Origin: Pegea sp. RAD2-039
Lineage: Eukaryota > Chordata > Thaliacea > Salpida > Salpidae
DNA: 64,000 nucleotides
NCBI GenBank assembly: GCA_034620365.1
Contig: JAQGEQ010000272.1
Coordinates: 248,001 to 312,000 of the forward strand
Direction: 5' to 3'
Both the position numbers and the translations under genes were made by a program. Positions 36,975-50,524 of the stretch are shown here, piece after piece (position 1 is the stretch's first letter; each line of letters starts with the position of its first letter). Below the pieces are notes generated by a model. That model saw only the letters and a program-made list of their open reading frames with translations. It had not been told where the DNA came from and searched no databases.

Positions 36975-37440
36975 AGAGACAGGTTATTGCCATCAAGGAA
37001 GCTTACAAAGATATGTCTTAAGATGGCTGAAGAAATTTTGCTCTCCACGTTAAAGGATTTTCCTATAAAAGCTGAACTCGGGTTATTCCAATATGTTTTA
37101 CTAAAATTAAAATCCCCCAAAATATTTAACTCAAGAAACACAACACTTTTCAAAACCTTCAATAAGGCTTTCACAGTAACCTCATCATTAGTTTTAGATG
37201 GTGGTATGTAGATACATATAAAACAAGAAAATTTGGACTTTGAGTAACGAAAATCGAAAGCGATAATCTCAAATCCTGGACAATTACTGGGGTCGATCTG
37301 AATTCTACAGATCATGGGTGGAAGTAATGTTTTGTAAATTATGCAAAAACCCCCGCCTCGATCATACAGCCTATCATAATGCAAAAAAAAAAGATTACCG
37401 TCAACCAGAAAGAATTTTTCCACAGGTTTTATAGTTAATT
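36975..37440 (-). mobile_element. LINE 4: endonuclease fragment
   Basis: The minus strand is open across 37444-36968 and encodes YDRLYDRGGGFCIIYK, IYIPPSKTNDEVTVKALLK and LGDFNFSKTYWNNPS, the middle of an AP endonuclease of the LINE 3 type. Neither ORF1 nor RT is attached. Confidence 0.87.
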
Positions 37441-37780
37441 GCAATACAATTCATGCAATACAATTCAAATTATATAAATTTTCTGGTAAATAACTTTCAA
37501 AACGACGTCAATGTGACAACCAGGAAGAACCAAGTTTTCCTCTCGGAAGTGAAAGTAAAATGTCATCTTTGCGGATGTGCTCTCTAACGCTTTATTTTAT
37601 TAATCAAACAAATATATGCTGTAAAGAGAACGGTTGCTTATAGAAGCAGGTCACTGATTTCATTTATAATTTCGAATGGTTTTGTAGAAATTTTAGTTTC
37701 TGGTGGAAACGTTAGTTCATTTTTAGGAATTTATTGAAGCTGGTTATAGTTTCATTAATAGTTTTGTATGCTTCTTATTC

Positions 37781-37872
37781 TAAAGTCAAACCAAACAATG
37801 TTCGAAAGGGTTGCTGCTCGGTTGACTGTGTATTGAGGACAATGAAGCAAATACAATCGATGTTCATTTATT
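37781..37872 (+). pseudogene. TSP1 repeat 3 fragment
   Basis: The sequence caaaccaaacaatgttcgaa and the following ggttgctgctcggttgactg match the junction of TSP1 repeats 2 and 3 in copy B (39063-39140). One extra G breaks the frame. It is a lone fragment with no neighbouring exon. Confidence 0.7.
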
Positions 37873-38192
37873 TTTTTCGCAAATAACAGATTAAAACTTT
37901 TTTTTTTGAAAAGAGAATGAAATATATAAATTTGAGGAAGTCTGACATAATTAATACAGCACCTCGGCAAATATTAGTTTTAGAAATAACTGATGTTTAT
38001 AAACACTGTTCTACTAATCTAGCTAATAGTACTAAATACTGGTATAAAAATTTGGTTTGCAAAAGAAAAAATGAATTTTGTTTTTTAGTTTTTGTTGAGA
38101 ATAGAGAAATGTTATAATTTTTGTTGAGAATAGAGAAACTGATTGAAATAAAATTTGTTTATTTTTAATAAAAGAAAGTTTCTAAGACTAGA

Positions 38193-41100
38193 ATGTCAAA
38201 ATTGATAAAATTTATTGGTCTGCTGACTTGTTTGTTGATAGTTTTTCAACAGACACACGCCTTTTGGTAAGCTTACTTTGAAAATTATTTTTATAAAAGT
38301 TATTTCTAATAATAAATAAAGTTAGAAGCAAATGTTTAAAACATAAGAAGATTTTATATAATTAGTTGAGTCTAAAAACTTTCTGAAATTGAAGGCGAAG
38401 AAGGAGACGTCGAAGATGTGACTCAACACCTTGTACATGGGTTTGGGGTGAATGTAAATTAGAAACAATTTGCAACTACCCACATATGCAAATCGAAGAA
38501 TATTGGGAAATATACGGTGAACCAAAAACTAACGAAAAAGGAGAGTATATTGGTGATAATTATCTAAATCCGCAACCATGTCCATCAACATCATGCAGTG
38601 ATGCTAAAATGAAACCAGTTGTAACAAAAACACAAGGAAACTGTGGTTCTTGCAACCTTCCAGCTCCTAAATCATGCTCACATCCAGATTGCATAGGTAA
38701 AAAGTTGTTCCAATACAAAAGTAGAATATTGATAACTTTGCACTTAAAACAAATCATTTGTTTTCAGATTGTGAGTGGAACAGCTGGTCTAGTTGGAGTA
38801 AATGTAATACAACATGTTCGATATCCGAAGTTTACAGAACAAGAACTAAAAAGGCCTTTGGGTCGAAAGGAAAAGATTGCCCAGGAAGCTCAAGGGAAAG
38901 TAAAAAGTGTGGACGTGTCTGTTGCCCAGAAAAGTGTATCTGGGGACCGTGGTCAGTATATGGGCAATGTCCAGTAACATGTGGAGGCGGAAAGCACACT
39001 AGATCAAGATCGATTTCAAAATCTGCCAAGTGTGGAGGGGATCCTTGCACTGGACCAACAAGTCAAACAAAACAATGTTCAAGTGGTTGCTGTCCAGTTG
39101 GCTGTGTATGGGGGCAATGGAGCAGTTACGATAAGTGCTCACTTTCTTGTGGTTCTGGATCGCAAAGAAGACAAAGAAAAATAACAAGAGAAGCTAGCTG
39201 TGGTGGAGCTGCTTGTGTTGGTGCAACGACGCAAACAAAAAACTGCAACACACAGTGCTGTAGAGAAGATTGTTTATTAAGTGAATGGGGAAATTTTGGT
39301 TCTTGTTCAGCAAGTTGTGGTGAAGGAGTAAGGCTAAGGTCCCGAAATATAATTCGTCCAGCAAAATGTGGAGGACAACCTTGTAGTAGTGATAGAGAAG
39401 AAAGTAAACCCTGTAATGAGAGATGTTGCCCAGTTGACTGTATCTGGGATGAATGGGGATTGTATGACAGTTGCTCAGTTTCCTGTGGTAATGGAGTTCA
39501 AGTCAGAAGTAGAAGAAAGACTCAGGAATCAGAATGTGGAGGTAGTGAATGTTCAGGATCTCCGAATGATTATCTTAATTGCTACAATTGTTGTCCGGTT
39601 AACTGTGTGTGGGACAACTGGGTAGTTATTGATACTTGTTCTGAGTCTTGTGGTGGAGGATTAATAAATCGAAAACGAACCATTAAAACTAAAGAGTCGT
39701 GTGGTGGGCAAACATGCTACGGTCCGTCAACCGACAAACAATCATGTAATACTCAATGCTGCGCTGTTAACTGTCAATGGACTGAATGGAACAAGTTTGG
39801 CTTATGCTCAAAGACATGTGGAAACGGAACAAAGTCGAGATCAAGAACAATTGAAGTTGTAGCATCATGCAGAGGAGAAAGCTGTGGAGGTGAATACACA
39901 GAATTCACATCATGTAATGATGGGTGTTGTCCGGTTGATTGTCAATGGTCAAGTTGGACAAGCTATGGAAGCTGTTCTAAAACATGTGGATCAGGACAAG
40001 AAAGTAGAAGCAGAAGCATAAAAGTAAAGGCACAATGTGGTGGTGCTGTATGTGAAGGAAGTGAAGTTGATACTAGAAGATGCAACACACAGTGCTGTGC
40101 TGTTGATTGTCAATGGAGTGAGTGGGGAGATTTTGAACAATGTTCAGTGTCTTGTGGTAAAGGAAAGAAATCTCGTTCAAGAACTGTTCAGATTGCAGCA
40201 AGTTGTGGAGGTGAATTATGTCAAGGGTCATCTACAAGTACCTTACCTTGTAATACTCAATGTTGTGCTGTTGACTGTAAATGGACGAATTGGAGTAAAT
40301 TTGAAAGCTGTTCAAAGTCTTGTGGAAGTGGATTACAATCTAGACAGAGGACAATTGCTACGATTGCAAGTTGTGATGGCAAATCATGCCAAGGAGCAAA
40401 CAACGACACAAGATCTTGTAACACTGAATGTTGTAAGGTTGATTGTTCTTGGACAGACTGGACTGCATGGCAAGGGTAATTTATTTTATATTTGATTAAC
40501 AACTATAAGCTTTAATATCAAGTTACACAGATGTAATGCAACTTGTGGCACTGGCAAACAAAAACGATTTCGTAAAATCAAAAATGAAGCAAGTTGTGGT
40601 GGTGATGTATGTGAGGGAGAACGTGTTCAAATAGCTAACTGTAATACTCACTGCTGTCCAGGTGAGTTTTTTTGGTTTGAATACTTAACTAAATGATTTC
40701 ACTGAAAGAATTTTGTGGAAAATCTTTTTATCATTTATCATTAATTATTATTTGCAGTAGACATTTAATAACTTTTTCAACAACCAAATTGTTTTAAAGT
40801 GGATTGCCAAGTATCACAATGGAGTTCATGGAGTTCTTGTACTAAGTCATGTGGAGTTTCAGGATTTACAACAAGAAATAGAAGTATTTCTCAGCAACAA
40901 AGATGCAATGGAAGTACTTGCACAAATCGTTTTGAACAAGTTAAACCATGCAAAGTGATTTGCTTTAACAATGGTACACCAGATGCTTCAGCTCAAACTT
41001 GCCAATGTTCAAAAGGGTGGAAAGGAGATTGTTGTGATGAAGGTGTGTTTTGGATTTTCAAGCAAAAGTTATAAACAAAAAACGGTTATGAATACAAAAT

Positions 41101-44100
41101 TGAACATTATAAATTGCTTCTAAAATTATTCCTTATAACATAAAATCTAATCTAATCTGTTATAAACTCTAAATAACTTTCAGATGTTGATGAATGTGAA
41201 AATAATTTAAATAACTGTAATGATGTAGCAACTTGCACAAATCTCATTGGAAGCTTTCAATGTTCTTGTAATCAAGGATATTCAGGAAATGGTATCGAAT
41301 GTATAAGTAAGAAGAGAGAATTTTTGCCTAAATATTTGTTCTTGAACTTTTCATTTTGTTCATCTATTATTAATTATCATTCAAATAAATTATACTATAC
41401 AATGCTAGGTACAGAAACATTTCACTCTCATTATACTTTAGGACTTTTTTGTGTTTTTTTCGTGTCTGTATCTCTCAATTTCAGTAAAAACTTTGATCTT
41501 AGTGATATTATCTTAATGTCAAAATAGTTCTTTCTACGCTTCAATATTTTGTTATAGTTTAAGATCTCATGTCTTATATTTAGTTCAAAAGGAACTTAAA
41601 TGAAGCTTGCAGAGAAAATATCATTTTAAACTGTAATCTTTAAACAACAATAATAAATGTAATTATTTGTTTTTGTATTATAGATGATAATGAGTGCACA
41701 ATAAAAACTGACTTGTGTCATGAAGATGCAACTTGTACTGACACATTGGGCAGCTATATTTGCACTTGTGCTAATGGATATCATGGAAACGGAACTGTTT
41801 GTAAAGGTTAATACTGAAACTAAGTTTTTGGTAAAATAATCAAATTTATCTATTTTAAAACTGATCATTTGTGATGGAAGCTTTAGTATGGTAGTGCAAG
41901 TAAAAAATTTGTTTTTCTACAATTAGACGTTGATGAATGCGGGAACGGCGAACATAATTGTGATGTTAATGCAAAATGCTTCAATGTAAAAGGACATTAT
42001 GAATGTTTATGCAAAGAAGGATATAAAGGAGATGGACTTTCGTGTTTTGGTAGGTAAAATTATATTTTAAGATGATTAAATGTTTATGCTAAACTTTTTA
42101 ATTTTGAGATAGCACAGATTAGCACAGTTTCTATTGTGAAAAAATAATTCGATTATAAACTCATTAATTTTTTTAAACAGAATAATAATAAGTGTTAGTA
42201 AAATGAAGTTCGTAGTAAAGTTTTGATAACACATTTTTCCTTGCAAAGTAAAAATTTCCAATATTTTTCTAGATATAAATGAATGTGATGAAAATAAAGA
42301 TAATTGTAATAGTAAAGCAAAATGCATCAACATTGATGGCAGTTTTCAATGTAAATGCTTAGAGGGTTTTATTGGAGATGGTGTCACGTGTTCAGGTGAC
42401 TGAAAAACTAAATAATGATTACTTTTCATTTGCTCAATATTATAAAACTGTTTTAAAAGATGTTAACGAGTGTGAAGATGGAACCAATAATTGTCATTCT
42501 GAAGCTGATTGTAATAATGTAGAAGGCAGTTTTACATGTATATGTAGAAACGGATACAAAGGAAACGGTTCAACTTGTATTGGTTTGTGTTATATATTTT
42601 TAAAAGAATGCAACTTCAAATTAATCTACTTTTATTCATGCGTAGATCTTGATGAATGTTTATATGAATTAGAAGATTGCAATTTCAATGCTGTTTGTAT
42701 TAATACTGTTGGTAGTTACAAATGTAAATGTAACTCTGGATACCAAGGAAACGGTTACAATTGTTCAGGTAATTTGATTACTTCAGTCTGATTGAATATT
42801 TTTTTATCTATTAGTATTTTGTATTTGTTAAATCTAAGTAACCAAAGCTAAAGTCGTTTTAGACTTGAAAGGTATTACTTAATTTTTACGAGTTGTAGCC
42901 GAGTTTATTTAATTTCAATTTTTCATTAAACACTATCTTGTTTAAACTTTTGAAACTAAGAAAGTGATTTGCAACAAGGAAGTTGTTATTATTAGAAGCT
43001 ATAAATTGAACTAATATGAGCTTCAAAATTAAATTAAATGATTAGATGCTTTACCAAGAAAAAAGTTTGATTTATAAGATTTAGCCATTTATTTGACTAT
43101 AATCTTTTAAATTTTATTTGATAATTCTATATTTTAAGGATAATTCTTTTTACTAGATAATGCTATTAATGATTTTATTAAATGTATGATTTATAGTATT
43201 TTGGCTAAGCAAAATCCATTAGAGTTTGTATAAATTTTGCTTTTAAGCATAGTATCTTTTCTTATGATTACTTCAATTTTAATTAAGACATTGATGAATG
43301 CGGAAGTGAAACACCCGAATGCCATATTGAAGCAATTTGTAATAATACAATCGGAAGATATTCATGCACCTGCAAAGAAGGATATAAAGGAAATGGAAAA
43401 AAATGCACAAGTATCCAATTAACTATTTGGTTAAAACTATTTTCTTAAAGTTTTATTCATCTTAAACTTTATTGAGCATTTGTAATATTACATACTCATA
43501 ATCTAACTAGATTAAAGGACATTTTTTTAAGATTTGAATGAATGCCTTCTTAAAATTGATGGTTGTCATCCAAACGCAAAATGTATTGATAATGATGGAT
43601 CATACGATTGCCTATGTTCTGATGGTTTCACTGGTGATGGTGTTATATGTGAAGGTAAGTTGTTTTATCAAAACTATAATGAGTAGAAATTACAAAAAAA
43701 GTAGAAAGTAAATAAACTGAGTGTTTTCTTTTCGTGTGTATTGTTTAAAACCTGTAAGTTTCAATATGTTTTCTTATTCTCATAAACAGATGTAGACGAA
43801 TGTAAGTTCGAAGAAAATATTTGTGAATTGCATTCAACATGTGTAAATACAATTGGATCATACAAGTGTATATGTAATGATGGTTTCAATAGGAATGAAA
43901 GCAAATGCTTAGGTAAACGTTAACACTTATCAAATCTAAAATCATTAATTCAGTATAAGATTAATTATAAATGTGAACAGTTAAAACCTACAAAAAATCC
44001 TCATAATTTGAAATTATTTGGGAAGAATTAATTTTGTAGCAGTATACTTTACACTAAAATAAAGACACATTAACAGTATTGGTAAATTTAAACTTTAGTT

Positions 44101-45139
44101 TAGCGATATCTATATCCAAACACTTTTATCTTGACTTCTTCTACTGATTCTTTTAGATAAAGATGAATGTCTGTTGGGAACTGATGACTGTAATATAGAC
44201 ACTACAAAATGTGTCAACAGTATAGGCTCTTTTAGATGTCAATGCGTAGAAGGATTTGTAGGAGATGGAATAATCTGTAACAGTTAGTAGCAAGTTGAAA
44301 TACTTTTATCAAATTTAAAATAAATTCTATCTGGAGTATTCGATAACTAATTTATTATTGAGAATTACAAATTTAGATGTTTTAACTTAAAGTTCAGAAT
44401 AAATCTATAGAATAAAGGTTAGACTTACAAATATTATAAACAGATATTAATGAATGTGAAATGGAAATACATAATTGCAGCAAGTATGCTGAATGTAATG
44501 ACACATATGGTAGTTATACTTGCACATGTAAATCAGGATATAAAGGAGATGGATTAATTTGTACAGGTATATCAAAACATGAGATAACATTAATATACAG
44601 GTTCATTTTTAATCCAATTTCTCATGTTTTACAGATATTAATGAATGTGAAATGAATTTGGATAATTGTCACAATTATGCATCTGAATGTGTGAACTTAG
44701 ATGGATCATTTAAATGTCAATGTAAAGCTGGTTATGGTGGTGATGGATTCAAATGTGAAAGTTAGTTGTTAGAACAAACATTACTACTTGTGTAAAATGA
44801 TTATTTAATATAGAAAATTATTTGTTTTCCAGATATAAATGAATGTGATGAAAATCCTGAAGTTTGGGACTTATGTCATATTGAAGCAGATTGTGAAGAT
44901 ACTGAAGGAAGTTACAGATGTGTTTGTATTGAAGGCTTTACTGGGAATGGAACTTTTTGTTCAGGTTGCACATAGCAAATTTCAAATGTAAAAGATTTCA
45001 AAGGTGTTTTTGTTAGATGTTGATGAATGCATCGAGGAAAGTCATAATTGTCCAGCAAATTCAGTTTGTGTTAATCATGAAGGATATTTCATATGTGATT
45101 GCTTACCTGGGTTTTATGCAAATGGAAGGAGTTGTGTTG
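38193..45139 (+). CDS. giant secreted TSP1-EGF protein, copy B (first 19 exons intact)
   Basis: Exons: signal 38193-38266 ([19 protein letters not shown]); Cys-rich 38395-38696; TSP1 38768-40475, 40531-40661, 40800-41042; EGF 41184-41306, 41684-41806, 41927-42049, 42273-42395, 42460-42582, 42646-42768, 43288-43410, 43532-43654, 43790-43912, 44157-44282, 44444-44566, 44635-44760, 44833-44964, 45017-45139. All join in frame to about 1,398 residues. Seven Arg follow the signal peptide, then 12 TSP1 repeats and 14 Ca-binding EGFs, all in phase-1 exons. Between the Cys of LETIC and the Cys of CPSTSC this copy has a 35-residue acidic/aromatic segment ([10 protein letters not shown]) unlike A and C. 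EGFs 15-22 and the normal 3' end are missing; decayed exons follow (45314-46660). No membrane anchor is seen. Confidence 0.87.
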
Positions 45140-45313
45140 GTAAGATATATTTCATTTAAAACATATTTAAACAAAAACATATTGAATATTTGCACCAATT
45201 ACTTTTTAATACAACTTATCAACAAAATGTTAGTAGATATTATATGGCCGCTAATACAGATAACTGATAACACATCCTTTCTTACAAAGTAGAAATCTCT
45301 AATGTTACTGTTG

Positions 45314-46660
45314 ATGTAAATGAATGTGATGAGATTAAAAACGACTGTAATAGTAAAGCAAAATGTATCAACATTGATGGCAGTTTTCAATGTAAATGCT
45401 TAGAGGGTTTTACTGGAGATGGTGTCACATGTTCAGGTGACAAAAAAAGTTAAATGAAGACTAAGAACAATTTTCTCATTGAAAAAAACTGTTTTAAAAG
45501 ATGTTAACGAATGTGAAGATGGAACCAATAATTGTCATTCTGAAGCTGATTGTAATAATGTAGAAGGCAGTTTTACATGTATATGTAGAAACGGATTCAA
45601 AGGAAACGGTTCAACTTGTATTGGTTTGTAAATTGTATCTTATACAATGTACAAAAATTAAATGTTTATATTAAAATGTTGACTTGGATAAAAGTATACA
45701 TGAAAATAATGATCGTAATGACAATTATTTTAGAGTTAATGATGTTGCTTGTTGTCAATGTAAATTCGACTGTCGTTATAAGAGATTTAGTTGCATTTAC
45801 TCTTGTTTGATTCCTTTTATGAAATTGAATTCTCACTTTAGAAAACTGAAATCATTTCTATGTTTAGACTCAAATTTAAAACTCCAGCTCTATAATTAAA
45901 AATTTTATTGATACCAAAGCTATTAATGAATTTGTCAATACGGAAGTGATTTTACTCTTAAATTCGTCACCATTAGAAAGTATACTTTTCAACAGTAATT
46001 TATCTGATGACTAGGAATCATTACAAGATTGTAGATTTTATTTAAATCAGTTCAACCATTAAATATCTAGAAAAATTTGTATCTTTCTAAAATTGTATTA
46101 AGAGATTTTTTTTTATTTCATTTATCTTGTTAACCAATAAGCCAAATATGCCAATATCCATTATCACAAGATTTTAAAAATCTTAGTTTTTATTAAAGAC
46201 ATTGATGAATGCGGAAGTGAAAAGCACGAATGTCATTTTGAAGCAATTTGTAATAATACAATTGGAGGATATTCATGCACCTGTATAAGGGATATAAAGG
46301 AAATGGAAAAGAGTGCACAAGTAAGTAAATAGTTATTTGGTTAAATTGAATATCTGGTAGTTTTTATTTCTAATTTTATTGATACTTTGTACTTACACTT
46401 TCTTGTAATGTATTCGAAGCTTATAGCTGTGTAATCAAATATTCAATTTATAATTTAGTCTTTGCATAAATTTTTGCATGTTATTCATAACAAATATAAG
46501 CTTTACAAAATTTATAAAACTTTATGATATTTTATTGTTAGGTTTGGATGAACGCTTTGAGAAAATTCGTAATTTTTCACCAAAATCCGTTTTTTTAAAC
46601 TATCAAAGCATTATATTAAACACAATTTTTGGTTTAGCTATTTTTCTAAGCCTTTATTAG
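45314..46660 (+). pseudogene. scrambled decayed EGF exons after copy B
   Basis: In order: a second exon 9 (45314-45436, acceptor AG changed to TG), a second exon 10 (45501-45623, open), a heavily degraded exon 11 (about 45680-45800), a second exon 12 (46199-46320, 1-nt deletion after ACCTGTAT) and an exon-19-like relic (about 46541-46600, LDERFEKIRNF). This order follows exon 19 of copy B, so the tail came from a different register of the gene. Splicing from 45139 into 45501 would keep frame for one more EGF, but no proper gene end is seen. Confidence 0.8.
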
Positions 46661-46858
46661 CTCAGAAATTGAATGTAATTATCAATGAGTTTGGTTTATT
46701 TTTGTTAGTTCTTTTTTTTCAAACGCACTATTGTATTATCAAACAAATTAGTGATTGGTAAGACTACTCACACAGCAGCATAAAATTTAATAATAATTGT
46801 TGTTGCATGCAATGTTGTTTATCATGCAGCGTTTCTACTTAAGAATTTTATAGATACA

Positions 46859-46880
46859 GTGAGTGAGTGAGTGAGTGAGT
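46859..46880. repeat. GTGA microsatellite
   Basis: Five and a half perfect tandem copies of GTGA/GAGT occur just after the exon-19-like relic. Confidence 0.85.
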
Positions 46881-46889
46881 TACAAAATA

Positions 46890-48189
46890 TGAATTTGTTT
46901 GAAATTGCTTTCCTTTTTATTTCTTTTTTGTATAAACCTCTAATCGTTATGTCAATAAATTTCTAAGAAAAATAAAAAGTGGATAAAAAGAAACTTGATC
47001 TTTTTAAGTCGTGATTAATTTTAATTTTACAATAAGATAAATTGTTTAAAACTTTAAAATATGAAAAGATTGTTTGAAAAAAGTGGTCGATGTTCTAGTA
47101 TAGATATTATTGAAAGACGTAAAAATACTTTTTGTCACTAAAATTCAAGTTAATTTGTGAAAATCAAACCGTAAGCTCATCAAACGTTTTTTAAAGTTAA
47201 TATTAACCTTAGTGCTTCCTGATATGTCTTATGTTAGAAGTTTCGTTTCTAAAGAACTCATATAAATCATCTCTAAAAAAGGTTTTTAAAAGAAGTAGGA
47301 TTTTGCAAAACACTAAAACAAACCAACTTTCTATAAATTTAGTTTAAATAATAACTGAAATTAATAGTTTTATGAATGATAATAGAAAAATATTTTTTTG
47401 GAAATTAGATGTACTTCAAGTGAACAAAAGTCATTCAGTAGAAATGAAACTTGCAAACATATTTGAAGTATTCACTAATGTAATAATTGAGAAGAATAAA
47501 TGCAATATAACATAATAAGCCATAATTTATCCCTACATATTATATTAATCATAGATAAGATAAAGTTATGTGATAATATATGAAGCTCAACGAAAATATC
47601 AGAGTTTTTCCGCAGCTTTTCGCGTTATCAACACGTTGTAGATTTATATTTTTTAAATAGTAAAACTTGAAAATCTTTGTTGTGTTTGAAACTACATTGT
47701 TGCAATTTTCTTTACTTATTCCTTTTTCAATCTAAAATCATCCCAGGTTTGATTTAATACTCCATAAATGAAGTTAGAATTGAAATAGTAAAAGTTATAT
47801 AAATCTTATAAGAAAATAAAGAAACCAATTTATTTTAAAACAGTCGTACAAATGTACTAAAATTATAAGGCTATATCACTGCACTAAGTTAGATGATATT
47901 TTACAGAATTAGAAAAACTATACTCTTTTTAACAATTTCTTTTTGAAAATTTTACTATAATTAAATAAAATTGCTCTGTGAAAGTAAATTATTTTAATTT
48001 GATTGTAATTATTTGTCGACTTTAATAAACCAAATTGTAACAGATCAAATTATAAAAAAAGTTTTCATCTTCATTTTTACTATCATAACTTGTGTAAGTT
48101 TTAACCAGGCTTAAGATTTACAAAACAACCTTGTAAGACTAAAAATAAAAATCTAAACAGTAAATTTTATTTCAATATCTTCATAACTT
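46890..48189. other. non-coding stretch between copy B debris and right arm
   Basis: No gene is seen. Positions 46970-47110 closely match 61615-61780 (gaaaaaagtggtcgatgttc), so copy B and copy C share the same downstream flank. Confidence 0.6.
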
Positions 48190-48654
48190 AATAATATGTC
48201 GCCTATTTATTTACTAAAACTAAGTTGGATTAATTTAAAGCTGTATAAATCAAAACTGTACAGAAGGTTTCGCAGTAATCAGCTTTTATTTGTTGTTTAT
48301 TAGAAACAAAGAAGCGATAAATTAACTTGAAGTATATTCTTCATAATAAAGTTATTCAAAATAAGCTTGTACTTATCTTTATCTTTAAACAAGTTTTAAA
48401 CATAACAGTTATTGCTTGGTGTGACTAAAAAAGTGTTAATCAAATTATTTACTAAATTGTAAACCCATTTAGTTAAGTTTCTGATTGAGCCACTTATATG
48501 AAAATATCGTTTAATAAATTTCTAGCATAAAGTATATTTTAAGATCTTTGAGAAAGCATAAATCCGGTAGGTTAGTTAAACTACAATGATAAATAGTTTA
48601 AATAAAATTATAATCAAATGCATTATTAAATTTAGAAAAATTCATATTTAATTA

Positions 48655-49190
48655 TTATAATTTATTTATTTATTTATTACAATAAATGTGAAGGAGAGTG
48701 CCTAAAGAGAGCACCTCTCGCTAACACACATTCTCACAAATTAGATCTATTTGACGTGTAAACGAAAAAGCATATGACAATGAAGAATTACACAGAATCA
48801 TAGTATTGTAAAAGAGAAAAATTCACAGTTTAGAAATGGCAATGTTGGCGATATTATAACAATTCAGCCTTTTCTTGAACAGCATAAGTGATTTTGACAT
48901 GACAATCTCTGATGGCAGATTGTTCCATGTACTGGTTGTGCGGTATGAGAAAAAACTCAATCTGGTTAAGGTAGCTGGTGGAGTGGGCTTATTAAGATGT
49001 AATTTATGTCTTCTAAGTTGATATAACTTGAGGAAGGGACTAATGGAGAAAAAGTCATCAAACTGAAGATCAATTAGGTTGTGAATAATTTTAAAAATCA
49101 GAATAAGGTCGTATTTAATTCTTCGGATTTCCAAAGTATCTAGATTGAAGAAGCTGAGACGATGCTGATAATAATTTAAAAAGAATATGC
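48655..49190 (-). mobile_element. LINE 5: 3' end of a CR1/L2/Jockey-like element
   Basis: The minus strand encodes the RT C-terminal tail (RRIKYDLILIFKIIHNLIDL, YQLRRHKLHLNKP, TWNNLPSEIV). It ends in a TTTA tail at 48655-48685. It is severely 5'-truncated. The left arm lacks it: the flanks here read through continuously near 25690-25740, giving an empty site. Confidence 0.9.
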
Positions 49191-49377
49191 AATAGCTAAA
49201 TATTAGATGGTTTTGTATTATATAAGTAAGGTTTTTTTAATTATATAATTAAATAGAATAAGGTGAATATAAAACTTGTCTTTATTCCTACAAGAAAGAT
49301 AATTTTCAAACACGTTTTTGAAAAACATTGTTAAAGATTATATATCAAAGAAAGCATCGGATCTACTACTGCTATAT

Positions 49378-49541
49378 CAAATCTCATTACATGGCTTAAC
49401 TTGTTCGAAACGATTCGGACAAGTTCTTCCATTGCAGCTTTGTTGCTGAAAAATACTTCTATTTCTTGTTGTTAATCCTGAAAATCCACAAGACATTGTA
49501 CAAGAATTCCATGAACTACATTGTGATACTTGGCTATTCAC
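49378..49541 (-). pseudogene. TSP1 repeat 12 relic upstream of copy C, opposite strand
   Basis: The minus strand encodes NSQVSQCSSWNSCTMSCGF, then [20 protein letters not shown], the exon for TSP1 repeat 12 (compare 53064-53220). It then stops. A taaaac-type acceptor region precedes it. It lies about 1 kb before the signal exon of copy C and points away from it. Confidence 0.85.
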
Positions 49542-50524
49542 TTTAAAACATTTTGGATTATTACGACTTATAAAATACTATGATAAGTAATTAGTTTTAT
49601 TATTTCGTTGACTAAGGTAGTAGCCGAAAGAACGTTAACGACCATACTTCCTTCTTACCTGCATATCAGAATTAATTATTATAGAATACACCCTTGTGTT
49701 AACCTAATATACCCTTGTACTATTTAAGATTTACTATTTAGATATACGGTCCAGTGACCTAAGACGGTAATAGAAAGGTCAACCGATTGTAAAATTTTTA
49801 TCTGAGTTTATTCCTATATCCTCCGCTTCTCCCCAAGCAACTGCGAGGCAATCACTACTAACCCAGAGTTGAGAGAATAATTTTTACACTCGAAAGGTGG
49901 CGCTGAGTAGCACTGTAAGCGATATCACAAATAAAAGATTCAGATTCGAATCCAAGGGAGTAGCCACAATACACCAACAGAAATAATAAGAATGAAAAGC
50001 AGAAAGGATATTTAAAAATTAGCAAATCTATTAAACAAAGTCTTGTAGTAGGATCATTTCAGCTAAATAATCAAAAATAACCAAACTTTTAGTTTATATT
50101 TTTGTTAATGGTTAGTAGTTATAGTAGTTTTCAAAAGTATGATAAACCAACATTCTAAGTCATAAAAAGAAGATAAAGTTTAAAAGAAAAATATTGTGAA
50201 ATAGGCCATCTCTAGAAAAGGAACTTTCTCATTATATTATATTGTTTTGATTTCTAAGAACAAACAAGTTATCGGAAATAATTGCGCATACTGATATTTG
50301 CGGATGTAAAACAGAAGAAATATCTAGTTATAAAAGCGAATCACTTTACTAATCATGTTAATCATATTTAATATTTTTATTAGAAGTTTGTTTTCCATTT
50401 AGAAATAAAAAAAAAATTTTAATTTTTAAAAAATTTAGATAAGATAGTTTTATTGAAAATAAATGAAGTTATTTCAATTTAAGTTATTTTAGAATTTTAA
50501 CAAAATAAGTAATAGTAGATCAAA

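Noticed and set aside
46478..46660. 60-residue open frame with hydrophobic end
   Set aside because: Its middle is an exon-19-like EGF relic with Cys codons lost; better explained as debris of the EGF gene.
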